Shown: positions 25,215 through 33,560, numbered from the stretch's first letter. The stretch: DNA of 50,589 nucleotides from Acidobacteriaceae bacterium (GCA_027323885.1 DAHVZT010000102.1:1-50589); one strand, 5' to 3'. Program-made: numbers and translations. The notes: generated by a model not told the origin, from the letters alone.

Positions 25215-26956
25215 ACCCTTTGCTCTCCGGCCTCTTCAATCAAAGAAACCAGAACGGCCACGCGCTCGGGCCGATCCAGAAGATCGATGTGCCGATGCGG
25301 CGGTATGGAGAGGAAGAGGTCGATTACGTCGTGGTGGGCGTGGGTTCAGCCGGGGGTGTGCTGCTGCAGCGGTTATCGCGCGCCGGGTTTCGCGTGTTGG
25401 GTATGGAGGCCGGTCCGTTCTGGAACACAGAGCGCGACTGGGTCAGCGATGAAGCAGGCTCGCACAACCTGTACTGGGAAGATCTTCGTATCACCGGCGG
25501 GGAACATCCACTCGCGCTTGGGGCGAACAATTCCGGACGCGGCGTTGGCGGCGGCTCCGTACACTGGGCCGCGTTTGCGCCTCGTCTGCATCCATCGGAC
25601 TTTCGCATTTACTCCCAGGACGGGGTGGGAGTGGACTGGCCGATCAGCTATCAGGAACTCAAACCCTATTATGAGCAATTGGAAATGGAGATGCCGGTTG
25701 CGGGGCCAGCGTGGTATCCCTGGGGCGATCCGCACGGCTACCCGTATGGTCCGCACCCGATGGGCGGCGTGGGAAATGCGCTCATCAAAGGCTGTACCGC
25801 GCTTGGAATCGGTGTGAGCATTGGCGGGCCGGTTGCGATTCTTTCCGGCTCCCATGGAGATCGCCAGCACTGCATTTATCGCGGCTTCTGTATCCAGGCG
25901 TGCAAAGTGGGAGCCAAAGCCAGCACGCTGATCACGCACGTTCCGGACGCGTTGGAGAACGGCGCGGAAATTCGCGACAACTGCATGGTTGGCCGCATTC
26001 ACCTGAACCGTGAGAATCGCGTGACTGGCGTCAGCTACTTCGACGCCCAGGGAAACGAGCATTTTCAAAAGGCCAAAGCTGTCATCGTGTCCGGCTACGC
26101 CATTGAGTCGCCACGCCTGCTGCTGAACTCCGCTTGCCCCGGTCATGAGAATGGGCTGGCGAACTCCAGCGATGCCGTCGGACGTTATCTCATGGCGCAA
26201 GCCGGCAACGTGATTCTGGGCCGCTTTGAGCAACTCGTGCGTATGTACAAAGCTCCGCCTGCCCATTGCATGACGGAGGATTTCTACGAAACGGATCCGA
26301 AGCGCGATTTCGCGCGTGGTTTCGCCATCCAGACCGTCGCTCCGCTGCCTATCGCGTTCGCGAAACAGATGATGATGGCGAAGGGCGCATGGGGATGGGG
26401 GTTGCGCCGGGTCATGATGGACTACAACCATTGGGCCTCCTTCGGGCTGCTCGGCGAGATTCTTCCATGGCCGGAAAATCGCGTGCAGCTTGCGGCAGAA
26501 AAGGACCGCTTCGGCCTTCCTGTCGCGAAAGTCACCTTTACATTGCGGGACAATGACAAAAAGCTCATTGAGTTCGGCAAGAAGAAAGTGATGGACGTGA
26601 TGAGCGCGGCGGGCGCGGAAGAAGTGGTGCAGGAATCCCGCTACGCGCATCTTGTGGGCGCTTGCCGCATGGGCTCCGATCCGCGCACCTCTGTCGTAGA
26701 CAAATTTTGCCGGACCCATGACATCGCCAACCTCTTCGTCTGCGATGGAAGCGTGCTGCCGACGCAAGGCTCGGCCAATCCAGGACTGACCATTCAGGCT
26801 CTGGCCGCACGCACGGCGGATTACCTCATTTCCCAGGGAGACGCCGTCTTCAATTCCGGCCGGCGCGATATGACCGCTCCTCCCATACGCCGGGAGCTTG
26901 CGCCACCCGGTACCTATGGCCGGGGAATTCCGCGCCTGACGAGCAGCTCGCAATAA
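25211..26956 (+). CDS. GMC oxidoreductase, gluconate 2-dehydrogenase alpha-like
   Basis: 581 residues from a TTG start that overlaps the preceding stop as TTGA and has GGGAGG 6 bases upstream. The FAD fold is DYVVVGVGSAGGVLLQRLS, followed by NSGRGVGGGSVHWAAFAPR. The C-terminal half has VGACRMGSDPRTSVVD and VCDGSVLPTQGSANPGLTIQA, the family FAD/active-site region. A Cys-rich segment, HCIYRGFCIQACKVGAKAS, resembles the Cys cluster of membrane-bound sugar dehydrogenases that may hold an Fe-S centre. No Tat signal is seen. With the subunit-3-like protein it should oxidise a sugar or sugar acid and pass electrons onward; no cytochrome c is encoded nearby, so the adjacent duplicated membrane protein may be the acceptor (inference). 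Confidence 0.9.
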   Translation: MNPLLSGLFNQRNQNGHALGPIQKIDVPMRRYGEEEVDYVVVGVGSAGGVLLQRLSRAGFRVLGMEAGPFWNTERDWVSDEAGSHNLYWEDLRITGGEHPLALGANNSGRGVGGGSVHWAAFAPRLHPSDFRIYSQDGVGVDWPISYQELKPYYEQLEMEMPVAGPAWYPWGDPHGYPYGPHPMGGVGNALIKGCTALGIGVSIGGPVAILSGSHGDRQHCIYRGFCIQACKVGAKASTLITHVPDALENGAEIRDNCMVGRIHLNRENRVTGVSYFDAQGNEHFQKAKAVIVSGYAIESPRLLLNSACPGHENGLANSSDAVGRYLMAQAGNVILGRFEQLVRMYKAPPAHCMTEDFYETDPKRDFARGFAIQTVAPLPIAFAKQMMMAKGAWGWGLRRVMMDYNHWASFGLLGEILPWPENRVQLAAEKDRFGLPVAKVTFTLRDNDKKLIEFGKKKVMDVMSAAGAEEVVQESRYAHLVGACRMGSDPRTSVVDKFCRTHDIANLFVCDGSVLPTQGSANPGLTIQALAARTADYLISQGDAVFNSGRRDMTAPPIRRELAPPGTYGRGIPRLTSSSQ

Positions 26957-26979
26957 ATACGTTCCTCCAAAGGAGCCTT

Positions 26980-27978
26980 ATGAAGTTCGATCAAGTTGTC
27001 ATGGTTACGGGAGCATCGGCAGGTCTGGGTCGCGCCATTGCCCACGCGTTTGCCCGCCGAGGAGCGCGCATTGGCCTGATTGCGCGCAACCGGGAAGCGC
27101 TTGAGGCCTGTCGCAACGAAGTCCAGCGCCTTGGCGGCGTGGGGCTCGTCCTGCCCCTCGACGTCAGCGATGCCGCCGCAGTCGATGCCGCGGCGTCGCA
27201 GATCGAAGACACCTTCGGGCCTCTCGATGTCTGGGTGAACGATGCTATGGTGTCCGTCTTTTCGCCTGTCCATGAAATGAAGGCCGACGAATACAAGCGG
27301 GTCACCGAGGTGACGTACCTGGGATACGTCTACGGAACCATGGCCGCGCTGCGGCGGATGCGACCGCGCGACCGCGGCACCATCATCCAAGTCGGTTCGG
27401 CGTTGTCGGTGCGTAGCATTCCGCTGCAGTCGGCCTATTGCGCGGCCAAGCACGCCATTCTGGGATTTACAGATTCCTTGCGCTGCGAACTGTACCACGA
27501 CCACAGCAACGTGCAGGTGAGCGTGGTGCAAATGCCGGCGATGAACACCATGCAGTTCACCTGGGTAAAAAGCCGCCTTCCAAAAAAGCCGCAGCCTGTG
27601 CCTCCGATCTTTCAGCCGGAAGTCGCGGCGGAAGTCGTAGTCCACGCAGCCGCAGCGGAACGCCCGCGGCGGGAATACTGGGTCGGTTCTTCCACTGTGG
27701 AGGCCATCCTCGGGCAGATGGTGGTTCCCGGTCTGCTCGATCGCTATCTGGGAAAGACGGGCTTTAAAGCGCAGCAGACCGATGCGCCCGATAGCCCGGA
27801 CCGCCCCAACAACCTTTGGGATTTTGTGCCAGGAGAACACAGCGCGCACGGACCTTTCGATGATCGCTCGCACACATTCAGTCCGCAGGTGTTCGCCGAC
27901 CTTCATCGTGGATGGTTTATTGGCGGCGGCGCGCTTCTTCTGGCGGCGGGCGTGGCGCTTGCATCTAAGAAAAAGTGA
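26980..27978 (+). CDS. SDR oxidoreductase with C-terminal membrane anchor
   Basis: 332 residues. SDR motifs: TGASAGLGRA, DVWVNDAMVS in place of the usual NNAG, IQVGSALSVRS with the Ser, and YCAAKHAILGF (Tyr-x3-Lys). This group often carries the extended C-terminus seen here (REYWVGSSTVEAILGQMV). The end, GWFIGGGALLLAAGVALASKKK, is one hydrophobic helix closed by lysines, so the enzyme is probably tail-anchored to the inner membrane with its catalytic domain in the cytoplasm. AAAGGAG lies before the start codon. Substrate unknown. It follows the GMC gene by 23 bases and precedes the VKOR-like gene by 11. Confidence 0.9.
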   Translation: MKFDQVVMVTGASAGLGRAIAHAFARRGARIGLIARNREALEACRNEVQRLGGVGLVLPLDVSDAAAVDAAASQIEDTFGPLDVWVNDAMVSVFSPVHEMKADEYKRVTEVTYLGYVYGTMAALRRMRPRDRGTIIQVGSALSVRSIPLQSAYCAAKHAILGFTDSLRCELYHDHSNVQVSVVQMPAMNTMQFTWVKSRLPKKPQPVPPIFQPEVAAEVVVHAAAAERPRREYWVGSSTVEAILGQMVVPGLLDRYLGKTGFKAQQTDAPDSPDRPNNLWDFVPGEHSAHGPFDDRSHTFSPQVFADLHRGWFIGGGALLLAAGVALASKKK

Positions 27979-27989
27979 AAGGGGAACCC

Positions 27990-28481
27990 ATGTCCGCCTT
28001 GTTGGAAGCTGAGAACCCGTTGCAAAAAGTAATTCCCATTGCACCCGCCCGGTCCATGCACCAAGGGATGGCGATCGCGTGCTGCTGCGCCGCGATCGGA
28101 TCGCTTATACCCGTCGCCATGCTGCAGTCAGGCAAGATCCGCGACCTGCCGGACCTGCCCGGCCGTTTGTTCAACACGCGGAAAATTGTGCTGTCCAAAA
28201 GCGCGTTTCCGCTCGGCATCCCGGATTCGATGCTGGGGATTGGAAGCTACACAGTGACGTTGCTCCTGCTGGCCACAGCAAAGCCGGATCGCCCCGTGCT
28301 GCGGGCCGCCTTGCGCGGCAAGCTTATGCTCGATGGCGCCCTGGCTGCGCGTAACACTCGCAAACAGATGCAGAAATTCGGCCGCATTTGTACGTGGTGC
28401 AGCGGCACCGCACTCGCAACCGCGGGAATCGTCTACTTCGCACGCAAGGCAAGAGAAGCGGAGCAGCGCTGCCGCGGCTAG
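27990..28481 (+). CDS. Small membrane protein resembling vitamin K epoxide reductase (VKOR) family
   Basis: 163 residues from the ATG at 27990, preceded by AAGGGG at good spacing. About four hydrophobic segments are seen (GMAIACCCAAIGSLIPVAM; MLGIGSYTVTLLLLATA; and CSGTALATAGIVYFA among them). Two features recall VKOR: SKSAFPLGIPDSMLGIGSY, like the family's S-x-(Y/F)...GIP-(N/D)-x2-G segment, and ICTWCSGTA, a CxxC at the start of the last helix. The loop cysteine pair found in true VKOR before that Ser is absent; the N-terminal CCC is in a helix. So it could be a derived, redox-limited VKOR homologue or a quinone-binding relative. Family call is tentative. It is the last gene of the redox operon. 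Confidence 0.6.
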   Translation: MSALLEAENPLQKVIPIAPARSMHQGMAIACCCAAIGSLIPVAMLQSGKIRDLPDLPGRLFNTRKIVLSKSAFPLGIPDSMLGIGSYTVTLLLLATAKPDRPVLRAALRGKLMLDGALAARNTRKQMQKFGRICTWCSGTALATAGIVYFARKAREAEQRCRG

Positions 28482-28494
28482 TTCCGCAGCCGAT

Positions 28495-29007
28495 CTATTC
28501 GGCCGGTGGGACGGGCGCCATCAGCTCCGCAGCGCGCTCCACCGTCACCACTCCTTCGGGAAGATCCGCATAGGCGCGGGCGCTGCTCCATTCCCAATCC
28601 GTCGGTTTCTCCGCCAGGGATTTCTTCACCGGCTCCTGATGCATGAAGTTCAACCGGGCCCAGGTCTTCTCCGCACCGAAAACGTGAGCGTCTGCGTAGC
28701 GGGTTTCCCACACCTGCTCATCGCTCCGTGCGGAGTTGTTATACCGGCGGCGATATCGCTGCCGCAGCATTTCGACCGAGTTAGCCACCGTATCAATGCC
28801 AGGCTCCGTCATCATCAGGTGGAAATGCGTCGGCATCACTACATACCCGACTACCGCAAAGCGAAATTTGACCCTCACCTCTTCCAGAATGCGAACGAAA
28901 ACGTCGCGATGTTTTTCAATGCCAAGCCTCGGCTGTTTCCGGTGGCATTCGCTGGTGATCAGGTGCAAATGGCCCTTGCCATACACCGGGCTTTTCATCT
29001 TCGGCAT
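28495..29007 (-). CDS. Y1/REP-associated tyrosine transposase-like protein (RAYT)
   Basis: 170 residues from an ATG at 29007; longer starts would run into the divergent gene at 29067. The single-strand transposase (Y1_Tnp, IS200/IS605-like) features are visible: HLHLITSECHRK, GYVVMPTHFHLMMTEP with the H-x-H metal pair, and a Tyr in QRYRRRYNN as candidate nucleophile, followed by ARLNFMHQEPVKKSLA and PTDWEWSSARAYAD. This is the RAYT group, often single-copy and domesticated, associated with REP hairpins elsewhere in genomes. No flanking inverted repeats or accessory tnpB are seen. It sits convergent to the redox operon (14 bases) and divergent to the lipase-maturation-factor-like gene. Confidence 0.88.
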   Translation of the reverse strand: MPKMKSPVYGKGHLHLITSECHRKQPRLGIEKHRDVFVRILEEVRVKFRFAVVGYVVMPTHFHLMMTEPGIDTVANSVEMLRQRYRRRYNNSARSDEQVWETRYADAHVFGAEKTWARLNFMHQEPVKKSLAEKPTDWEWSSARAYADLPEGVVTVERAAELMAPVPPAE

Positions 29008-29066
29008 CAACAGCAGTGTAAGCCAGGACGCGCAACCGCGCGGAATCGCTATAATGCGCACATCCG

Positions 29067-30692
29067 ATGAACTGGTCGTTTGCAAACTCGATCCGCAGAT
29101 GGTTCGATCCTAGAGACGGCGTACGCGACCACCTGATTGCGCGCTGGATTTTTTTGCGCTGCCTCGGACTGATTTATTTCTCAGCGTTCTACTCGCTCAT
29201 CTTTCAAATTCGCGGACTCATCGGTCCGCGCGGAATTCTCCCGGCGCGGATGTATCTGCCCGCGGTCGCGCACGCGCTGGGGCCGCTGCGGTTCTGGTAT
29301 GCGCCCACTCTGTTGTGGATCTCGAGCGGCTCGCACATGCTCATGGCGATCTGCTGGGTCGGCATCGCAGCATCGCTACTGATTGTTGCCAACGTATGGC
29401 CGCGTGCCATGCTGCTGGTTTGTTTTCTCTGCTTTCTCTCGTTCGTCAGCGCCGCTGGAGATTTTTCCAGCTACCAGTCCGATGGCATGCTCCTGGAGGC
29501 GGGCTTCATCTCGCTCTTTTTCGCGCCGGGTGGCTTTCTGCCGGGATGGGGAAAATCCGACCTGCCTTCCCGTGCCAGCCACTTTCTTTTGCTGTGGGAG
29601 TGGTTCCGCATCTACTTCGAGTCCGGCGTTGTCAAAATCCTTAGCGGCGATCCGCAGTGGCGCCACCTGACCGCAATGGATCAGTACTACCAGAACGGTC
29701 CACTGCCCACCTGGATCGGCTGGTACGTGCAGCACCTGCCGCACTGGTTTCAGGCGGCCACAGTCATCGGCACCTTCGCTCTGGAACTTGTGCTGGTGTG
29801 GATGGTCTTTCTTCCGCGCCGCTGGCGAATCGTGTGTTTCTTCCTGGCGACGCCATGGCAGATCGCAGTGATCCTTACAGCGAATTATGCCTTCCTGAAC
29901 TACATCGTTCTGGTACTCGGATTTCTGCTGCTGGACGATGAATTTCTCGTGCGCTTTGTCCCGTCGCGCTGGAAGAACGGACTGCCGCTGCCCGAACCCG
30001 TGCCTGGGCCGGAGGGCGAAATCGTTGCCGATGACCAGGAACAGGGCCGTGCTGCGCAGCTCCGCCATCATCTTGGCGCTCTGCGTCTCGCCGTCACTGC
30101 CGTGATGCTTTCATGGATCTTCTACGCGTCAACGGTGCCCATGCTGGGCATGTTCTGGCGGGGGATTCCGTTGCCTACCGCACCGCTCACCGCGCTTGAA
30201 CCCTTCCGCATTGCCAATCAATACGGCCTTTTTGCCGTAATGACGCCGCATCGCTATGAGATTGAATTTCAGGGCTCCAACGACGGCCAGACATGGACTG
30301 CGTACCCGTTCCGCTACAAGCCCCAGAATGTCAAAGAACCGCCCGGCATTTACGCTCCCTACCAGCCCCGCTTTGACTGGAACCTGTGGTTTGCGTCGCT
30401 CGGCTCCTGGCAGCAATATCCCATCGTTCCGCGTACAGAAGAACTGTTGCTGGAGAACGATCCGGATGTGCTGGCGCTTTTCGCAGGCAATCCTTTTCCT
30501 AACCATCCACCCCGTGCCGTACGCGCAGTGCTGTGGCAATACTGGTTCAGCAGCATGAAGCAAAAGCGCACCCAGGGCATCTGGTGGCGGCGTGAATTGC
30601 TGGGGACGTATGCTCCGACACTGTTCCTGCGCCCGGATGGCAAGGTCGGGATGGCGGCCGAACCCACGTTGGCGGGGGCACCGCAGGATTAA
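29067..30692 (+). CDS. Lipase maturation factor (LMF)-family membrane protein
   Basis: 541 residues. The N-terminal part has several membrane helices (FLRCLGLIYFSAFYSLIF; MLMAICWVGIAASLLIVANV; MLLVCFLCFLSFVSAAGDF), then the hallmark stretch SYQSDGMLLEAGFISLFFAPG, LLLWEWFRIYFESGVVKIL and WRHLTAMDQYYQNGPLPTW, matching the LMF1/LMF2-like/HTTM family found in both vertebrates and bacteria. The C-terminal region (YEIEFQGSNDGQTWTAYPFRYKP ... PRFDWNLWFASLGSW) also matches LMF proteins. In vertebrates LMF1 aids folding of lipases in the ER; the bacterial role is not established and could be protein maturation or redox. Neighbours offer no lipase. Good family call, unknown function. Confidence 0.85.
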   Translation: MNWSFANSIRRWFDPRDGVRDHLIARWIFLRCLGLIYFSAFYSLIFQIRGLIGPRGILPARMYLPAVAHALGPLRFWYAPTLLWISSGSHMLMAICWVGIAASLLIVANVWPRAMLLVCFLCFLSFVSAAGDFSSYQSDGMLLEAGFISLFFAPGGFLPGWGKSDLPSRASHFLLLWEWFRIYFESGVVKILSGDPQWRHLTAMDQYYQNGPLPTWIGWYVQHLPHWFQAATVIGTFALELVLVWMVFLPRRWRIVCFFLATPWQIAVILTANYAFLNYIVLVLGFLLLDDEFLVRFVPSRWKNGLPLPEPVPGPEGEIVADDQEQGRAAQLRHHLGALRLAVTAVMLSWIFYASTVPMLGMFWRGIPLPTAPLTALEPFRIANQYGLFAVMTPHRYEIEFQGSNDGQTWTAYPFRYKPQNVKEPPGIYAPYQPRFDWNLWFASLGSWQQYPIVPRTEELLLENDPDVLALFAGNPFPNHPPRAVRAVLWQYWFSSMKQKRTQGIWWRRELLGTYAPTLFLRPDGKVGMAAEPTLAGAPQD

Positions 30693-30726
30693 ATCGCCCG
30701 CCGTTTCTCAAGCTTTACTAAACTGA

Positions 30727-32166
30727 ATGCTGGCCAGCTCGAGCCAAAAAGCGTGTGTCATCGGCGCCGGTCCCAATGGTCTGGCGGCGGCCATCGTTCT
30801 CGCACAGGCGGGCCTGCAGGTTGACGTGTTCGAAGCCGAGCCCCAGGCCGGCGGAGCCGCACGCACCCTCGAACTCACCCTCCCCGGATTTCATCACGAC
30901 TTTGGCTCGGCCATCCATCCCATGGCTGCTGGCTCGCCTTTTTTCTCTACGCTGCCATTGCAGCGGTATGGCCTGGAATGGATTCATTCGCCCGCTCCAC
31001 TGGCGCATCCATTCGACGATGGAACTGCGGTCCTGCTGGAGCGCAAGTTTAACGATGCGGATGCGGCGCTTGGTCAAGATGGTCCCGCCTGGCGCAGCTT
31101 GCTGGAGCCTTTCGCCGTGCGCTGGCCTGCCTTGATGCGGAATATCCTGCGTCCCCTGGCCGCCATGCCTCGCGATCCATGGTTGCTGGCGAGGTTCGCC
31201 ATGAATGCGTTGCCGTCCGCGGACTTCGTCGCCCGGCGGCGGTTCCGCACGCCGCGTGCCCAGGCATTGTTTGCCGGTCTGGCGGCACACTCGTTTCTGG
31301 CCCTTGATCAGCCAATCAGCGCATCCTTTGGAATGGTCATGGGCGCCTCCGCTCACGCGGTCGGATGGCCTATCCCGCGCGGGGGATCGCAGGCAATCAC
31401 AGACGCACTTGGCGGATATCTCCAGTCTCTCGGCGGACGGATTCATACCTCCAGCCGCGTGGGAAATCTTCGCCAGCTTCCGCAGAGCGACGTTACGATC
31501 TGCGATCTGACGCCGAGGCAACTGCTGGCGGTGGCCGGGGAGAGGTTCACAGCCAGCTACCGCAAGCAGCTGAGTCAGTATCGCTATGGACCGGGCGTTT
31601 TCAAGGTGGACTACGCCATGAGCGGCCCGGTCCCGTGGAAGGCTGCGGAGTGCCTTCGCGCCGCGACCGTGCATGTGGGTGGATCGATGGACGAGATTGC
31701 CGCTTCAGAGTATGCGATGGCCCACGGCAGGATTTGCGCCCGGCCGTTCGTCCTGCTGGCTCAGCCGACGCTGTTCGATCCCGCCCGCGCTCCCCAGGGC
31801 AAGCACATCGCGTGGGCGTACTGCCATGTTCCGAACGGCTCGGAGTTCAACATGCTCGATGCCCTGGAAGATCAAATCGAGCGTTTTGCTCCCGGTTTTC
31901 GCGACTGCGTTCTGGCGCGACGCGTATTCTCTCCGGCGGCTTTGGAAAACATGGACGAAAACCTGGTCGGAGGCGACATCAGCGGAGGGGCCATGGATGC
32001 ACGCCAGTTCCTCTTCCGTCCGACGTGGCGGCAATATCGCACTTCGGCCAGCGATCTCTACCTGTGCTCTTCGTCCACACCGCCAGGCGGAAGCGTGCAC
32101 GGCATGTGTGGATACAACGCAGCGACCCTGGCTTTGCGCCGGCTGCGAGCAAACGGTATCCGGTGA
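30727..32166 (+). CDS. FAD-dependent oxidoreductase of the phytoene desaturase/PYROXD2-like group
   Basis: 479 residues. The N-terminal ACVIGAGPNGLAAAIVLA is the FAD GxGxxG fold, with VFEAEPQAGGAARTLE completing the dinucleotide-binding motif. The C-terminal STPPGGSVHGMCGYNAA matches the PGGxVHG end typical of carotenoid-type desaturases and NAD(P)/FAD oxidoreductases. No carotenoid synthesis gene is nearby, so a carotenoid role is not supported; this subgroup is usually annotated only as NAD(P)/FAD-dependent oxidoreductase. It starts 35 bases after the LMF-like gene and may share its transcript. No signal peptide. Confidence 0.88.
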   Translation: MLASSSQKACVIGAGPNGLAAAIVLAQAGLQVDVFEAEPQAGGAARTLELTLPGFHHDFGSAIHPMAAGSPFFSTLPLQRYGLEWIHSPAPLAHPFDDGTAVLLERKFNDADAALGQDGPAWRSLLEPFAVRWPALMRNILRPLAAMPRDPWLLARFAMNALPSADFVARRRFRTPRAQALFAGLAAHSFLALDQPISASFGMVMGASAHAVGWPIPRGGSQAITDALGGYLQSLGGRIHTSSRVGNLRQLPQSDVTICDLTPRQLLAVAGERFTASYRKQLSQYRYGPGVFKVDYAMSGPVPWKAAECLRAATVHVGGSMDEIAASEYAMAHGRICARPFVLLAQPTLFDPARAPQGKHIAWAYCHVPNGSEFNMLDALEDQIERFAPGFRDCVLARRVFSPAALENMDENLVGGDISGGAMDARQFLFRPTWRQYRTSASDLYLCSSSTPPGGSVHGMCGYNAATLALRRLRANGIR

Positions 32167-32291
32167 GGAATGAACGAAAGCATTGCTGCATGGAACTCGT
32201 CGATTTGGGAGTTTCTCACCCATTCGTTGTGAGACCAACCGCCAGGCCGACAAGCGGAGGCGAAGCTGCTGGCTGGGTCGCGAAAGATAGA

Positions 32292-32321
32292 TTGACGTGT
32301 CTTCCATTCCTTCGGTACTAT
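32292..32321 (+). promoter_or_regulatory. Candidate sigma-70-type promoter for the secreted EXORDIUM-like gene
   Basis: TTGACG (32292-32297) and TACTAT (32316-32321) are separated by 18 bases, close to the sigma-70 consensus. It lies in the 319-base gap between the FAD oxidoreductase and the secreted-protein gene, leaving an untranslated leader of roughly 160 bases before the ATG at 32486. The rest of the gap shows no gene; it holds only the SD site GAGGAG near 32474. Confidence 0.4.
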
Positions 32322-32485
32322 CCGTCACAATTGGTGCCTGCGCCTTCTCGGCTTGCCTCATGATTCATTTGTCCGGCTCGTGGCTACTTTCGCCCACTAA
32401 AAGTTTTGAATTGTCTCCAGAGAGGTACGGCAGTGGGGGATTGGCTCCAACCCTGGTCTGAAAAATAGTTTTTGAGGAGAAAGTG

Positions 32486-33490
32486 ATGAAACGTTATTTC
32501 CTACCAGCCCTGAGCGCGCTGTTGTGCGCGACAGGTGCCGCATGGGCACAGAATGCTTCTGCTCCTGCAAGCAACGATGCGACGCTTGGCGGTGTGCGCT
32601 ACCTCGAGCGGGGCCAACGGCCAGTGATTATCCATCCAACCGTAGAAGCAGCCAAGCGAGCACGCAAGTCCTCCAGCACGTCCGGTGGAAACCTCTACTA
32701 CCACGGTGGGACCGGCGACGGTTCGGCGGGGACCGTGGGCGTGGAGACCGCCCCCAAAATTTATCTGGTGTTCTGGGGCTCGCAGTGGAACAACAATGAC
32801 CCAAGTGGTGAGGCGAGCATCCTTGAGAGCTTCCTTCCGGGGGCGAGCGGCAGCTCCTGGCTGAACTCCGTTACGCAGTATTGCGAGGGAGTCAACTCGG
32901 GAACTTTCTTCTGCAACGGCGCAGGGACCGCCGCAGGAAACAAGACAGGGGAGTACGCCGGTTTCTGGTATGACAATGCCAGCAAAGCGCCAACGCACCC
33001 CCGCCAGTCCCAGATCGCCAGTGAGGCGGTGCGTGCCGCTGCGCACTTTGGTAATAAGACCGTTGACAGCAACGCGACTGCTCAGTATGTGATTGCAACC
33101 GCGACGGGCAACAGTTCGTCGGGTTTTGGATCGCAATACTGCGCCTATCACAGCTCGACGACTTCCACCTATGGCGATGTCGCTTACACCAACCTGCCTT
33201 ACATTACCGATGCTGGTGCAAGCTGTGGCGCCAACTTCAACGGGCTGGGGGCAAATGCCGGCATCACGATCGTCGAAGGCCACGAGGCGGCGGAGACGAT
33301 TACCGACCAATTCCCGAATGGTGGCTGGCTGGACTCCAGCGGCTATGAAAACGGAGACAAGTGCGCCTGGATTTCCAGCGGTCAGGGAGCTTCGGCAGAC
33401 GTGACCTTCTCTACTGGTACATTCCCGGTGCAATCGCTTTGGAGCAATGCCTACAACAGCAACCAGGGCGGCTGCGTGATGTCCTATTAG
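32486..33490 (+). CDS. Secreted EXORDIUM/PHI-1-like protein with a metal-site-like HExxE motif
   Basis: 334 residues from the ATG at 32486, with GAGGAG spaced 7 bases away; an in-frame GTG one codon earlier is less well placed. A clear Sec signal peptide (YFLPALSALLCATGAAWAQ) cuts after AQ. The mature protein has APKIYLVFWGSQWNN, WYDNASKAPTHP, ATAQYVIATATG, and near the end GITIVEGHEAAETITDQFP followed by GYENGDKCAW. This combination resembles bacterial members of the EXORDIUM/PHI-1 (phosphate-induced) family, where HE...E could bind a metal. Four Cys pairs suggest disulphides in the periplasm or outside. Function unknown: a protease or a cell-surface protein are both possible. It is a single-gene unit with its own terminator. 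Confidence 0.75.
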   Translation: MKRYFLPALSALLCATGAAWAQNASAPASNDATLGGVRYLERGQRPVIIHPTVEAAKRARKSSSTSGGNLYYHGGTGDGSAGTVGVETAPKIYLVFWGSQWNNNDPSGEASILESFLPGASGSSWLNSVTQYCEGVNSGTFFCNGAGTAAGNKTGEYAGFWYDNASKAPTHPRQSQIASEAVRAAAHFGNKTVDSNATAQYVIATATGNSSSGFGSQYCAYHSSTTSTYGDVAYTNLPYITDAGASCGANFNGLGANAGITIVEGHEAAETITDQFPNGGWLDSSGYENGDKCAWISSGQGASADVTFSTGTFPVQSLWSNAYNSNQGGCVMSY

Positions 33491-33523
33491 ACGATAGAAG
33501 CAACGTCTAAGGTACAAGAGGGT

Positions 33524-33560
33524 CCACTGTACGAATTTGTGCAGTGGGCTTTCTTTTTTT
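33524..33560 (+). terminator. Rho-independent terminator after the secreted protein gene
   Basis: CCACTGTAC (33524-33532) pairs with GTGCAGTGG (33539-33547) through 9 bp including one G-U, with a 6-base loop, followed by GCTTTCTTTTTTT. It lies 34 bases after the stop of the secreted-protein gene and just before the 3' side of the tRNA gene on the other strand. Confidence 0.8.

Noticed and set aside
25373-26953. Minus-strand open frame of 526 codons
   Set aside because: Antisense to the GMC dehydrogenase gene.
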